From Geodermatophilus ruber (GTDB taxonomy: Bacteria > Actinomycetota > Actinomycetes > Mycobacteriales > Geodermatophilaceae): DNA of 64,000 nucleotides. The stretch is from positions 372,001-436,000 of the forward strand of contig NZ_FOSW01000003.1 of the NCBI RefSeq assembly GCF_900114385.1, read 5' to 3'. The notes under the pieces are model-generated. The model made no database searches. It had not been told where the DNA came from and saw only the letters and a list, made by a program, of their open reading frames with translations. The position numbers were made by a program, and so were the translations under genes. Below are positions 36,197-47,801 of the stretch, piece by piece (the stretch's first letter is position 1; each line of letters begins with the position of its first letter).

Positions 36197-37151
36197 CACC
36201 GTCCTGGATCTCCCCGACGTCGGCACGGCGCCACCGCTGTGCGCGACCTACGCCGAGGTGACCGAGCTGCGCAGCCGGCATCCCGAGGCGATCGCGCAGG
36301 CCCTGGCCACACGGCGGCGGCGCCCGTCGTTCCTCCCCGAGGACGGCCGGCTGATGCTGGTCGCCGCCGACCACCCGGCCCGTGGCGCGCTCGCCGCACA
36401 GCGCCGACCGACGGCGATGAGCAGCCGTACCGACATGCTCGACCGGCTGCGTACCGCGCTGGCGCGGCCCGGCGTGGACGGCCTGCTGGCCACTGCCGAC
36501 ATCGCCGAGGACCTCCTGCTCCTGGGCGCGCTGGAGAACAAGGTCGTCGTCGCCTCGATGAACCGCGGCGGCCTGGCCGGCTCGGCCTTCGAGCTGGACG
36601 ACCGGATGACCGCCTACGACGTGCGGGGCGTGGTCGAGGCCCGCTTCGACGCCGCGAAGATGCTCAACCGCTTCGACCTCGACGACCCGGGGACCGTGGT
36701 CTCGATGGAGTCGGCCGGCCGCGCGGTGACCGACCTGGCCCGCGCCGGGGTGATCGCCATGCTCGAGCCGTTCCTGTCCCGCCGGGTGGACGGCCGGGTG
36801 GTCAACGACCTGTCCCCCGACGCGGTCATCAAGAGCGTGCACATCGCCCAGGGCCTGGGTGCCACCTCGGCGTACACCTGGCTGAAGCTCCCGGTGGTCG
36901 ACGACATGGAGCGCGTCATGGACGCGACCACGCTGCCCACGCTGCTGCTCGGCGGCGACCCGTCCCGGCGCCCGGAGGAGACCTTCGCGCAGTGGCGCGA
37001 CGCGCTCGCACTGCCGTCCGTGCGCGGCCTGGTCGTCGGCCGGACGCTGCTCTACCCGCCCGACGAGGACGTCGCCGACGCCGTGGACACCGCGGTGTCC
37101 CTCGTCCACCGAGCCGGCCCGGAGGCATCTCGTGACCACCGCCGCCCGTGA
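36189..37151 (+). CDS. Cgl0159-type (beta/alpha)8 aldolase of inositol catabolism
   Basis: A 320-aa TIM-barrel protein of the Cgl0159/LacD-DeoC-like group that accompanies iolC and iolB in actinobacteria. Blocks are EDGRLMLVAADHPARGALA, VDGLLATADIAEDLLLLG, MNRGGLAGSAFELDDRMTAYD and a putative Schiff-base region near SVHIAQGLGATSAYTWLKLPVV. It probably performs the 2-deoxy-5-keto-gluconate-6-phosphate aldolase step (IolJ role), splitting it to dihydroxyacetone phosphate and malonate semialdehyde; assignment is by context. It starts at GTG 36189, inside the end of iolC, and overlaps iolB by 20 bp. Confidence 0.82.
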   Translation: MSDTVLDLPDVGTAPPLCATYAEVTELRSRHPEAIAQALATRRRRPSFLPEDGRLMLVAADHPARGALAAQRRPTAMSSRTDMLDRLRTALARPGVDGLLATADIAEDLLLLGALENKVVVASMNRGGLAGSAFELDDRMTAYDVRGVVEARFDAAKMLNRFDLDDPGTVVSMESAGRAVTDLARAGVIAMLEPFLSRRVDGRVVNDLSPDAVIKSVHIAQGLGATSAYTWLKLPVVDDMERVMDATTLPTLLLGGDPSRRPEETFAQWRDALALPSVRGLVVGRTLLYPPDEDVADAVDTAVSLVHRAGPEASRDHRRP

Positions 37152-38076
37152 CACCCGCACGCTGCACCTGCCCGCCGGCAGCGCGGCCACCCGGGACTAC
37201 GCCCTCGAGGTCACCCCCGAGTCGGCGGGCTGGACCCACTCCGGCCTGCGCGTCCTGGAGCTCGTCCCCGGGGGCAGGCGCCGCCTGCACACCGGCGAGG
37301 ACGAGGTCGTCGTCGTCCCGCTCTCCGGCGGGCTGGTCGTCTCCTGCGACGACCGAACGCTGACTCTCGCAGGCCGGGCGAACGTCTTCGCGGGTCCCAC
37401 CGACTTCGCCTACCTCCCCCGCGGGACCACCGCTGAGCTCTCCAGCGAGGGCGGCGGCCGGTTCGCCCTCTGCGCGGCGCGGGCCCGTCGCACCCTGCCG
37501 CTCCGCCACGGCCCGGCCGCCGACGTGCCGGTGGAGCTGCGCGGGGCCGGGTCCTGCAGCCGGCAGGTCAACAACTTCGCCACCGCCGGCGTGTTCGAGG
37601 CCGACGCGCTGATCGCCTGCGAGGTGATCACCCCCGGCGGCAACTGGTCGAGCTATCCGCCGCACAAGCACGACGAGACCTCGGAGGTGGAGACCGAGCT
37701 CGAGGAGATCTACTACTTCGAGATCGCCCCCGGCCCGCAGGGCCAGCCCGGCCTGGCCTACCACCGCGTGTACGGCACCCCCGGGCGGCCGATCGACGTG
37801 CTCGCCGAGGTGCGCGACCGCGACGTCGTCCTCGTGCCGCACGGCTGGCACGGCCCGTCGATCGCCGCCCCCGGCCACGACCTCTACTACCTCAACGTCA
37901 TGGCCGGCCCCGGGCCCGAGCGGGCCTGGCGGATCGTCGACGACCCCGCGCACGCCTGGATCCGCGGCACCTGGACCGGGCAGGACGTCGACCCGCGCCT
38001 GCCGCTGCACTCCCCCGACCGCGCAGCCACACATCCCCCCACCCGCCCCGACCAGAACGGAGCGACCCGACCGTGA
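37132..38076 (+). CDS. iolB: 5-deoxy-glucuronate isomerase
   Basis: A 314-aa double-cupin isomerase that converts 5-deoxyglucuronate to 5-dehydro-2-deoxygluconate. The metal-binding segment YPPHKHDETSEVETELEEIYYF and the later VLVPHGWHGP supply the His/Glu ligands. The start at GTG 37132 lies within the end of the aldolase gene, and the stop overlaps the iolD GTG by four bases. The C-terminal tail (LHSPDRAATHPPTRPDQNG) is low complexity. Role and length are standard for IolB (about 270-300 aa). Confidence 0.93.
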   Translation: MTTAARDTRTLHLPAGSAATRDYALEVTPESAGWTHSGLRVLELVPGGRRRLHTGEDEVVVVPLSGGLVVSCDDRTLTLAGRANVFAGPTDFAYLPRGTTAELSSEGGGRFALCAARARRTLPLRHGPAADVPVELRGAGSCSRQVNNFATAGVFEADALIACEVITPGGNWSSYPPHKHDETSEVETELEEIYYFEIAPGPQGQPGLAYHRVYGTPGRPIDVLAEVRDRDVVLVPHGWHGPSIAAPGHDLYYLNVMAGPGPERAWRIVDDPAHAWIRGTWTGQDVDPRLPLHSPDRAATHPPTRPDQNGATRP

Positions 38077-40016
38077 GCGCGCCGTCCCACCCCCCGGCCC
38101 GGACGGACACCGTCCGGCTGACCGTCTCCCAGGCCGTCGTCCGCTTCCTGGGCCGGCAGTACACCGAGCGCGACGGGCAGCGCCGGCGGCTGTTCGCCGG
38201 CTGCCTGGGCATCTTCGGGCACGGCAACGTCGCCGGCCTCGGCCAGGCGCTGCTGCAGGCCGAGATCGACGACCCCGGCGCCCTGCCCTACGTGCTGGGC
38301 CGCAACGAGCAGGCCATGGTGCACACCGCGGTGGCCTTCGCCCGGGCCAGGGACCGGCTGCAGACCTGGGCGGTCTCCACCAGCATCGGCCCCGGCGCGA
38401 CCAACATGGTCACCGGCGCCGCGCTGGCCACGATCAACCGGCTGCCGGTGCTGCTGCTGCCCGCCGACACCTTCGCCACCCGCGCCGCCGGCCCGCTGCT
38501 GCAGGAGCTCGAGCGCCCCGACAGCGGCGACCTCACGGTCAACGACGCGTTCCGGCCGGTGTCGCGGTACTTCGACCGGATCTGGCGGCCCGAGCAGCTG
38601 CCCGGCGCGCTGCTGGCCGCCATGCGGGTGCTCACCGACCCGGCCGAGACCGGCGCGGTCACCCTCGCCTTCCCGCAGGACGTGCAGGCCGAGGCGTTCG
38701 ACTGGCCGGTGGAGCTGTTCGCCGAGCGCACCTGGCACGTCGCCCGCCCGCTGCCCGAGCCGGCCGCCCTGCAGCGCGCCGTCGAGGTGATCCGCTCGGC
38801 CCGCCGGCCGCTGCTCGTCGCCGGGGGCGGGGTCATCTACTCCGGCGCCACCGACGCCCTCGACGCGTTCGCCACCGCCACCGGCATCCCGGTCGCCCAG
38901 ACCCAGGCCGGCAAGGGGGCCCTGCCCTTCGACCACCCGCAGTCGGTCGGCGCGATCGGCTCCACCGGGACCACCGCGGCCAACGCGCTGGCCCGCGACG
39001 CCGACGTCGTGCTCGGCGTCGGCACCCGCTACCAGGACTTCACCACCGCCTCGCGCACCGCCTTCGGCGATCCGGGCGTGCGGTTCGTGAACGTCAACGT
39101 CGCCGCGATGGACGCCGCCAAGCACGCCGGCGTCACGGTGCAGGCCGACGCCCGGGAGGCGCTGACCGCGCTCACCGGGGCGCTGGCCGGCTGGTCGGTC
39201 GACGACGCCTACCGGGGGCGCGCGGCGGAGCTGGCCGCGGAGTGGGAGCGCACCGTGGAGGCGGCCTACCACCCCGTGACCGCGGGCGAGGGCGGCCGGC
39301 TGTCCCAGAACGAGGTCATCGGGCTGGTCAACGAGGTGTCCGGCCCCCGGGACGTCGTCGTCTGCGCCGCCGGGTCGATGCCCGGGGACCTGCACAAGAT
39401 GTGGCGGGTCCGCGACCGCAAGGGCTACCACGTCGAGTACGGCTACTCGTGCATGGGCTACGAGATCGCCGGCGGCCTGGGCGTGGCCCTGGCCGCCCCC
39501 GACCGCGACGTGTTCGTCATGGTCGGCGACGGCTCCTGGCTGATGATGGCCACCGAGCTGGTCACCGCCGTGCAGGAGGGCGTCAAGCTCGTCGTCGTCC
39601 TGGTGCAGAACCACGGCTTCGCCTCGATCGGCGCGCTGTCCGAGCAGCTGGGCTCCCAGCGGTTCGGCACCCGCTACCGGTACCGGTCGCGCTCCGGCCG
39701 GCTCGACGGCGGCGTCCTGCCTGTCGACCTGGCAGCCAACGCGGCCAGCCTCGGCGTGGACGTGCTCGTCGCGCAGGACGCCGTCAGCTTCGAGGCCGCG
39801 CTGCGCAAGGCCAAGGCGAGCGACCGGGCGACGGTGGTGCACGTCGAGACCGACCCGCTGGTCGACGCCCCCTCCAGCGGGTCCTGGTGGGACGTGCCGG
39901 TCGGCGCGGTCTCCACCCTCGCGAGCACGCAGGAGGCCCGCACCGTCTACGAGCGCGCGAAGGCGCGCCAGCACCCGTACCTGACGCCGTCCGAGCACGG
40001 TCCCGCGCACTCCTGA
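38073..40016 (+). CDS. iolD: Trihydroxycyclohexanedione hydrolase (TPP enzyme)
   Basis: A 647-aa thiamine-diphosphate enzyme that opens the inositol ring (3D-trihydroxycyclohexane-1,2-dione to 5-deoxyglucuronate). The cofactor-activating Glu lies in GRNEQAMVHTAVAFAR, and the TPP/Mg2+ motif is GDGSWLMMATELVTAVQ... followed by QNHGF near residues 484-510. The middle domain has PLLVAGGGVIYSGA. It begins at GTG 38073, overlapping iolB, and ends 26 bp before the small iolE-like frame. Confidence 0.94.
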   Translation: MSAPSHPPARTDTVRLTVSQAVVRFLGRQYTERDGQRRRLFAGCLGIFGHGNVAGLGQALLQAEIDDPGALPYVLGRNEQAMVHTAVAFARARDRLQTWAVSTSIGPGATNMVTGAALATINRLPVLLLPADTFATRAAGPLLQELERPDSGDLTVNDAFRPVSRYFDRIWRPEQLPGALLAAMRVLTDPAETGAVTLAFPQDVQAEAFDWPVELFAERTWHVARPLPEPAALQRAVEVIRSARRPLLVAGGGVIYSGATDALDAFATATGIPVAQTQAGKGALPFDHPQSVGAIGSTGTTAANALARDADVVLGVGTRYQDFTTASRTAFGDPGVRFVNVNVAAMDAAKHAGVTVQADAREALTALTGALAGWSVDDAYRGRAAELAAEWERTVEAAYHPVTAGEGGRLSQNEVIGLVNEVSGPRDVVVCAAGSMPGDLHKMWRVRDRKGYHVEYGYSCMGYEIAGGLGVALAAPDRDVFVMVGDGSWLMMATELVTAVQEGVKLVVVLVQNHGFASIGALSEQLGSQRFGTRYRYRSRSGRLDGGVLPVDLAANAASLGVDVLVAQDAVSFEAALRKAKASDRATVVHVETDPLVDAPSSGSWWDVPVGAVSTLASTQEARTVYERAKARQHPYLTPSEHGPAHS

Positions 40017-40042
40017 GCACCCAACCCCGAGGAGGGAAACGA

Positions 40043-40249
40043 ATGACCGCGCAGCACTCGGCGGCCGACCTCGACCTCATCCGCCGATTTCCCGAGCGGA
40101 TCGGCTACCTGAACCTCGAACAGGTCGACCCGGCGGTCATCGAGCGGGCGCACGCCGCGGACGTCCCCATTCCCCAGGCGGTGTGCACCGCCGGCGTGGA
40201 GGCGCTGCGCAGCGGACGTCGCACCGGGGTCCGGCTGGAGGAGCGATGA
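40043..40249 (+). pseudogene. 68-codon iolE/iolI-like relic with intact ribosome-binding site
   Basis: The frame starts at ATG 40043 behind GAGGAGGGAAACGA. Its segment DLDLIRRFPERIGYLNLEQVDPAVI looks like the late part of IolE/IolI-type TIM-barrel enzymes, where similar text (DNL-LIRRFPERIGYVHLKQVDP) follows the metal-binding strand. The rest of such a protein (about 230 residues before and 60 after) is absent. The remainder, IPQAVCTAGVEALRSGRR, does not match. The stop overlaps the next start (ATGA). It is either a remnant kept for coupled translation of the next gene or a new small protein. Family recognition is from memory of related sequences and should be tested. Confidence 0.5.
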
Positions 40250-41121
40250 GGATCGCCCTGGACCCGCAGATGCTGCGGACCACGCCGCTGCTGGAGCTGC
40301 CCGACGTGGTGGCCGGCATGGGCTACGAGTGGATCGAGCTCTCGCCCCGCGAGGACTTCATCCCCTTCTTCAAACATCCCCGGGTGGACACCGCCACCGT
40401 TCGCGCGTTCAAGGCCAGGCTGGCCCACGCCGGCGTCGGCATCACCTCGCTGCTGCCGGTGATGCGCTGGTCCGGGCCCGGCGAGGCGGAGCGGCAGGCC
40501 GCCGTCCGGTACTGGAAGCGGGCCATCGAGATCTGCGCCGAGCTCGGCGTCGACACGATGAACAGCGAGTTCAACGGCCGCCCGGAGGCCCCCGAGCTCG
40601 CCGAGGCCATGTTCTGGCGGTCGATGGAGGAGCTGCTACCCGTCTTCGAGCGCGAGGGCGTCACGCTCGCGCTGGAGCCGCACCCGGACGACTTCATCGA
40701 ACTCGGGCACCCGGCGATCGACATGGTGCGTGGCATCGACAGCCGGTACGTGTCCTTCCTGTACTGCCTGCCGCACACGTTCCACCAGGGCGACGACGCG
40801 CCGGGGATCATCGCGCACGCCGGCGACCTGCTCACCCACGTGCACGTCGCCGACTCGATGGACCACACCGCCTCCGACGGGCTGCGGTACATCACCAACC
40901 CGCCCGGCAACCCCGTCCGCGTCCACCAGCACATGGAGATCGGCCGAGGGGACGTCGACTTCGACGAGGCCTTCGCCGCCCTGGCCGGCATCGGCTTCGA
41001 CGGCGTCCTGACCACCTGCGTCTTCGGCTGGGACGAGCAGGCCCGCGAGTCGGGCACCCGGATGCTCTCCGCCATCCGCGAGCTGGTCACCAAGCACTTC
41101 CCCCACGGCACGACCCCCTGA
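40246..41121 (+). CDS. Sugar phosphate isomerase/epimerase (IolH/IolE-type TIM barrel)
   Basis: A 291-aa xylose-isomerase-like TIM barrel beginning at ATG 40246, overlapping the small frame upstream. It shows YEWIELSPREDFIPFF, the ELGVDTMNSEFNGRPEAPELAEAMFWRSMEEL region, the metal Glu in TLALEPHPDDFIELG and later HVHVADSMDH and the base in EIGRGDVDFDEAF. In other actinobacterial inositol operons such a protein is annotated IolH; it could replace the inosose dehydratase whose own gene seems lost just upstream. It is the last gene of the operon; no iolG or iolA is in the window. Confidence 0.85.
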   Translation: MRIALDPQMLRTTPLLELPDVVAGMGYEWIELSPREDFIPFFKHPRVDTATVRAFKARLAHAGVGITSLLPVMRWSGPGEAERQAAVRYWKRAIEICAELGVDTMNSEFNGRPEAPELAEAMFWRSMEELLPVFEREGVTLALEPHPDDFIELGHPAIDMVRGIDSRYVSFLYCLPHTFHQGDDAPGIIAHAGDLLTHVHVADSMDHTASDGLRYITNPPGNPVRVHQHMEIGRGDVDFDEAFAALAGIGFDGVLTTCVFGWDEQARESGTRMLSAIRELVTKHFPHGTTP

Positions 41122-41231
41122 TCCGCCCCGCAGTCCCGAGAGGGCGAACCGCGCGGCGTACCGCGGCGCCCGCGCCGCCGAGGAGGAACTCGAGCAGTCC
41201 GCCGTCACCGTCCTCCGGTCGTGGGCGCCGG

Positions 41232-41436
41232 TGCCGGCTTCACCTCCTCGCTGGTCGCTGATGGTGCGCAGCGCGAGGTAGAGCAGCTTCATCGCGGCCT
41301 CGTCGGTGGGAAACGAGCCGCGGGCCAGGGTGTGCTTGCGCAGCTGGAAGGTGATCGACTCGATCAGGTTCGTGGTGTAGATGACTTTCCGGCCGCAGCA
41401 CGTCCTCCCCTGCGGCCGGATGGAAACGAGGAGCAC
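41232..41436 (-). pseudogene. IS256-family transposase fragment
   Basis: On the minus strand about 50 codons match the C-terminal part of IS256/mutator transposases: VIYTTNLIESITFQLRK, then RGSFPTDEAAMKLLYLALR. The usual IYTTNAIES...LRK...RGHFP motif is clear, but the DDE catalytic residues lie in the missing part and no terminal inverted repeats are visible. The surrounding 41122-41600 has no other gene. It marks an old insertion between the iol operon and the second furA. Confidence 0.75.
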
Positions 41437-41600
41437 CTCGGCCGGGCTGCGCTGGCCCTCCTCTTGACGCGCGCACTACGTCCCAGAGCTGAACCAGCGG
41501 GTCGGCCCGGGCGTCGTCCTCCAGCACCCGGGCCTGTTCCCGCGTCGACGGCCTCCGTCGATCCCCGGCTCGGGGCCGGAGGACCGCACCACTCCGTTTC

Positions 41601-41629
41601 TTGACTTGTTCAAGGGAAGTTGTCAGGAT
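41601..41629 (+). promoter_or_regulatory. Promoter of second furA (leaderless)
   Basis: TTGACT (41601-41606), a 17-bp spacer and CAGGAT (41624-41629); the GTG start is at 41636, 7 nt past the -10, so the message should begin at the start codon. CTTGTTCAAG (41605-41614), a CTTG-N2-CAAG palindrome just downstream of the -35, is a candidate FurA site. Confidence 0.65.
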
Positions 41630-41635
41630 GCGGCT

Positions 41636-44328
<2,693 letters not shown>

Positions 44329-44340
44329 GCACCCCCTGTC

Positions 44341-44379
44341 CGGATGCCCCGGTCCGCACTCCGCGGGCCGGGGCATCCG
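44341..44379 (+). terminator. Terminator after second katG
   Basis: A 12-bp perfect stem (CGGATGCCCCGG with CCGGGGCATCCG) and a 15-nt loop, 12 bp after the katG stop. Confidence 0.75.
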
Positions 44380-44429
44380 CGCATCCAGGCGGTCCGTTGA
44401 CCGGCGCCTGGCACGGGCCGCGAGATGGG

Positions 44430-44965
44430 ACTGTCCGGCCTCCACGGTGTCACCGTCGGCAACCGTGCCTTCCGGTGTCTGACGGCCCATCGTGTCGGCG
44501 ACGCCGTCGCCCACGTCCCCTCCCTGGGCGACGTAGCGGTCGTAGCCGAGGCGGCGCATGAGCTCCGCCCACGCGCGCGCCGTGCGGCCGAGGTCCCAGC
44601 GGGTCTCGGTCGGCGCGGCGGAGAAGGCGTAGCCGGGCAGGGACGGCAGCACCCGGTGGAACGCGTCCTCGGCCGAGCCGCCGTGCACGGTCGGGTCCGT
44701 CAGCGGGCCGATGGAGTCGATCAGCGGCAGCGCGTCCTCGTGCCGCGAGCGAACGCGGACGAAGTGGATGCCCACGCCGTCGATCTCGGTGGTGAACTGC
44801 GGCAGCCCGTTCAGCCGCGTCTCGCCCCGGCGCCCCGCGTACTCGCCGCCCCGGTAGCGGCACGGTGCCTGCATCGTGGCCAGCTGCACGCCCTGCGAGC
44901 GGTCCTCCACGAGCTCCCGGCTCGGCCAGCGGGTCGCCGCCAGGCGGCGACGCAGGGATCTGGCA
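44430..44965 (-). pseudogene. Epoxide hydrolase pseudogene
   Basis: On the minus strand the start region (RLAATRWPSRELVEDRSQGV, then LNGLPQFTTEIDGVGIHFV) is typical of the N-terminal epoxide hydrolase domain. At DALPLIDSIGPLTDPT about 15 residues holding the HGWPGS oxyanion motif are missing. Homology continues through HGGSAEDAFHRVLPSLPGYAFS and AWAELMRRLGYDRYVAQGGD, then the sequence drifts (VGDGVADTMG) and the C-terminal half is absent. With the motif deleted and the 3' half missing it cannot be functional. Confidence 0.75.
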
Positions 44966-45603
44966 TGTCGGGAAGCACCCGCTCACCCTTTAGCGGCTCA
45001 GCACGAAGCGGTGGCCGGAGAGCGAGCCCTCGAGGGGCCCCACAGGCTCGACACCGAAGTGCTGGCGGGGAGTGCAGTTCCCCGCGCCTTCGATGGCGAG
45101 CAGTCCAGTCCAGCGACACCTCCCCGTGCAGCACGGGTCCGGTCTGCGAGCACAGCCTCGGCACCGGGGGCCGAGGCGCCTCGGCGGGTCACCGGCCCTC
45201 GCTCCCCCGCGACCATCATTCGTCCCCCGCGACGATCGTTGCCGCCGTTGTGCGGACCCCTGTCCGCAAACGTCCGGCACGGGCCCGCCTCCTGGCACCC
45301 CCTCGTCAGGTCACGGCCACGCCGCCCGCGCCGTGTCGCCGGCGGCGGCTCACGTGCTCAGTCCTGCCTCTCCGCACAGCCCGCGTCCACACTGCGGCGC
45401 ACGAGCACCGCACAAGGACACGGGCCGCACGCCGGAAATGGCTGGCCCCGGCCGCGCATCCGGCCCTGGCTGCGGGTCCATCCGGTCGTCCTGGTGGAGA
45501 GCTCCGCTCGTCCTGCAACTGCCGTCCCGGCGCCGTCTTCGCTGCACCGCGTCCCATCCGCACGCGTTCACTCGGAGCGACTCGCCGCGCCGTCGTGTGA
45601 GCC

Positions 45604-45633
45604 TTGACACCCTTGTGTGGTCTACGGCACAGT
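45604..45633 (+). promoter_or_regulatory. Promoter of the ABC importer/catabolic operon
   Basis: TTGACA (45604-45609), 18-bp spacer, CACAGT (45628-45633). The same -10 sequence and spacing occur at the iolC promoter. Confidence 0.5.
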
Positions 45634-45651
45634 CACGGCCGTTCGTACAGC

Positions 45652-45663
45652 GGACAGTTGTCC
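45652..45663. promoter_or_regulatory. Palindrome downstream of the importer promoter
   Basis: GGACAGTTGTCC is a GGACA-N2-TGTCC inverted repeat about 12-20 bp past the expected transcription start, flanked by GTAC on each side. Its position suits a repressor site; no regulator gene is adjacent. Confidence 0.4.
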
Positions 45664-45864
45664 AGTACCGGTTGGTGAGCGCCGCACCGGGAAGGGGTGC
45701 GGGTCGGAAGGAGCCCTGGCCCCCTCGCGGACGGGCGCTTCTCTCCCCCGTGGAGTTCGCGGCCACCCGCTCCTGACCTTCCCAGCTCCCGGACTGGCTG
45801 CCGTCGCACTCGCAGGACCCGTAGAGCACACGACCCGTCAGACCACAGGGAGAGGGAACAACTC

Positions 45865-46896
45865 GTGAACCGCACTGTCGCAGGGGCCAAGCCCCGCAAG
45901 ACCAGCAAGCGCGCGCTCGTCGGGTTCGGGGTGATGGCGCTGGTCCTGGCCGGCTGCGGCTCCTCCGATGACGGTGCCACTGCCCAGGCGGAGGGGCCTT
46001 CCAACCGTGACCCCCAGGCCTCGGAGCTCGAGACGTTCCGCGTGGCCAACTACCGCCAGAACGGGGCGGTCCCCCAGCTCGCCGCCGAGCGCGAGGGGAT
46101 CACCGAGGAGTACGGGATCAGCTTCGAGCCGCAGTGGATCGAGAGCAGTGCCGCCGGGATGGCGGCGTTGGTCGGCAGCGAGGTCGACGCCACGTTCTCG
46201 AGCTACACGGGGGTCATCGATGCCGCCCGGCAGGGCATCGGCGTCCGCATCGTGGCCGAGCTCTTCCGTGAGGTTCCGAACTCCCTGACCCTCGAGACGC
46301 TCCCGGATTCCGGTATCGAGGACCTGGCCGACCTGGAGGGCAAGCGGGTCGGGGTCGTCGCGCTCAACACGTCGCACGACCAGCGGATCAACTACGCGAT
46401 GCTCAAGGAAGGGCTCGACCCGGAGACCGTCGAGTACGTCGAGCTGCCGTTCGGCGAGATGGGTTCCTCGCTCGAGCGGGGCGTCATCGACGCCGCGGTG
46501 GTGACCGGCACCTCGCTCCGGAACGTCCGGGAGACCCTGAGCTCTCGGACGGTGCTCGACTTCGGGGCAGGGATCTTCGAGGAGTTTCCCTCGGGCGGCT
46601 GGATCATGAGGTCCGACTTCGTGGACGAGAACCCGAACGCGGTCGCAGCCTTCCAGTGCACGATGATCAAGGCCCAGAGCCTGGTCATGGGCAACCAGGA
46701 GCTCTACGACTCCGTCATGCAGGAGGAGCTCGGCTTCGACCAGGAAGCCCTGGCCATCACGCCGATGCTCAACCACCCGACCGAGCTGGACGCGGACGGG
46801 ATCCAGATCGTGGCGGACATGATGCGTGAGCTCGGTGCCATCGACGAGGAGTTCGACGTGGAGTCCCTCGTCGTGCCCCTTCCCGACAACTGCTGA
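45865..46896 (+). CDS. ABC importer substrate-binding lipoprotein (NMT1/SsuA type)
   Basis: A 343-aa lipoprotein starting at GTG 45865 behind GGGAGAGGG. The basic N-terminus, hydrophobic core and lipobox LVLAGC (Cys31) mark membrane anchoring. The mature protein has the NMT1/SsuA fold: FRVANYRQNGAVPQLAAEREGITEEYG, the ligand region DATFSSYTGVIDAARQGIGVRIVAE and LEGKRVGVVALNTSHDQRINYAM. Such proteins bind sulfonates, thiamine precursors, phthalate-like aromatics and other acids; the substrate is not deducible. It heads the importer and catabolic genes. Confidence 0.88.
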   Translation: MNRTVAGAKPRKTSKRALVGFGVMALVLAGCGSSDDGATAQAEGPSNRDPQASELETFRVANYRQNGAVPQLAAEREGITEEYGISFEPQWIESSAAGMAALVGSEVDATFSSYTGVIDAARQGIGVRIVAELFREVPNSLTLETLPDSGIEDLADLEGKRVGVVALNTSHDQRINYAMLKEGLDPETVEYVELPFGEMGSSLERGVIDAAVVTGTSLRNVRETLSSRTVLDFGAGIFEEFPSGGWIMRSDFVDENPNAVAAFQCTMIKAQSLVMGNQELYDSVMQEELGFDQEALAITPMLNHPTELDADGIQIVADMMRELGAIDEEFDVESLVVPLPDNC

Positions 46897-46933
46897 GCCC
46901 ACGGATGGCCGCGGAGCCGGCAAGGGGATGCAC

Positions 46934-47797
46934 ATGACTTCTGACGTGCAGCCGGTCGACGCCCAGCGCCGGCTCAGCCGCCGGCCCACCCCCGAAGGCG
47001 AGGGGCGTGGGGGGCGGCCGACCCGCACGACGCGCCGTTCGCGGTTGTGGCGCGGCGTGGTGGGCGTGTTGGCGCTCGGCCTCGTGCTGGAGTTCGTCAC
47101 CCGCATCGGGCTGGTGTCCCCGACGTTCCTCCCGCCGTTCACCACGATCCTCGGCGAGGCGGTCGACGTCGTCGGGCGGCAGGACTTCCAGGAGGCCGTC
47201 CTGTCCACGGTGGTCTCGTGGGGGGCCGGACTGGCGCTGTCCGCGGCGGTCGCCATCCCGCTCGGGGTGGTGCTGGGGCTCTCGCAGGTCTCCTACCGGG
47301 CCACCCGAGCGGTGCTCGACCTGCTGCGGCCCATCCCGCCCATCGCGCTGATCCCCCTGGTCATCCTGGTCATGGGCCAGGGCCTGGAGATGAAGCTGGT
47401 GCTGGTCGTCTTCGCCGCCCTCTGGCCGATCCTGTTCAACACGATCTCCGGCGTGCACGACGTGGACGTCAAGGCCAAGGAGATGGCCCGCAGCTTCGGC
47501 TTCTCCCGCCTGGCGGTTATCCGGCGGGTGGTAGTGCCTTCCGCGGCGCCGTTCATCGCCACCGGGGTCCGGCTCTCCTCGTCGATCGCGTTGATCGTGG
47601 TGATCACCGTCGAGCTGATCGCGGGAGGCGCCTCGGGTATGGGCACGTTCGTCGCCGAGGCGCGGGCGGTCGGCAACCAGACCGAGGTGGTGTACGCCGG
47701 CACGCTGCTGATCGGGGTGGTCGGGCTGGTGATCAACCTGCTGATGGGCGCGGCCGAGCGCCGGTTCTTCGGCTGGCACACGACGAAGGACGTGTAG
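46934..47797 (+). CDS. ABC importer permease 1
   Basis: A 287-aa permease of the SsuC/TauC family. ATG 46934 is preferred over ATG 46928 because AAGGGG lies 6-7 nt upstream. After a 40-residue basic leader come about six helices; the coupling loop is EMARSFGFSRLAVIRRVVVPSAAPFIATGVR (the EAA motif). It lies 37 bp after the lipoprotein gene. A second, different permease follows, so the transporter probably uses a heterodimeric membrane part. Confidence 0.88.
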   Translation: MTSDVQPVDAQRRLSRRPTPEGEGRGGRPTRTTRRSRLWRGVVGVLALGLVLEFVTRIGLVSPTFLPPFTTILGEAVDVVGRQDFQEAVLSTVVSWGAGLALSAAVAIPLGVVLGLSQVSYRATRAVLDLLRPIPPIALIPLVILVMGQGLEMKLVLVVFAALWPILFNTISGVHDVDVKAKEMARSFGFSRLAVIRRVVVPSAAPFIATGVRLSSSIALIVVITVELIAGGASGMGTFVAEARAVGNQTEVVYAGTLLIGVVGLVINLLMGAAERRFFGWHTTKDV

Positions 47798-47801
47798 AGG
47801 C

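Larger units (their letters stand above)
44966..45864. other. Non-coding stretch upstream of the ABC importer operon
   Basis: About 900 bp with no supported gene. The first 630 bp show no homology or clear start context on either strand. The last 260 bp carry the importer promoter (45604-45633), a 12-bp palindrome and a leader of about 225 nt to the lipoprotein start. Confidence 0.55.
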
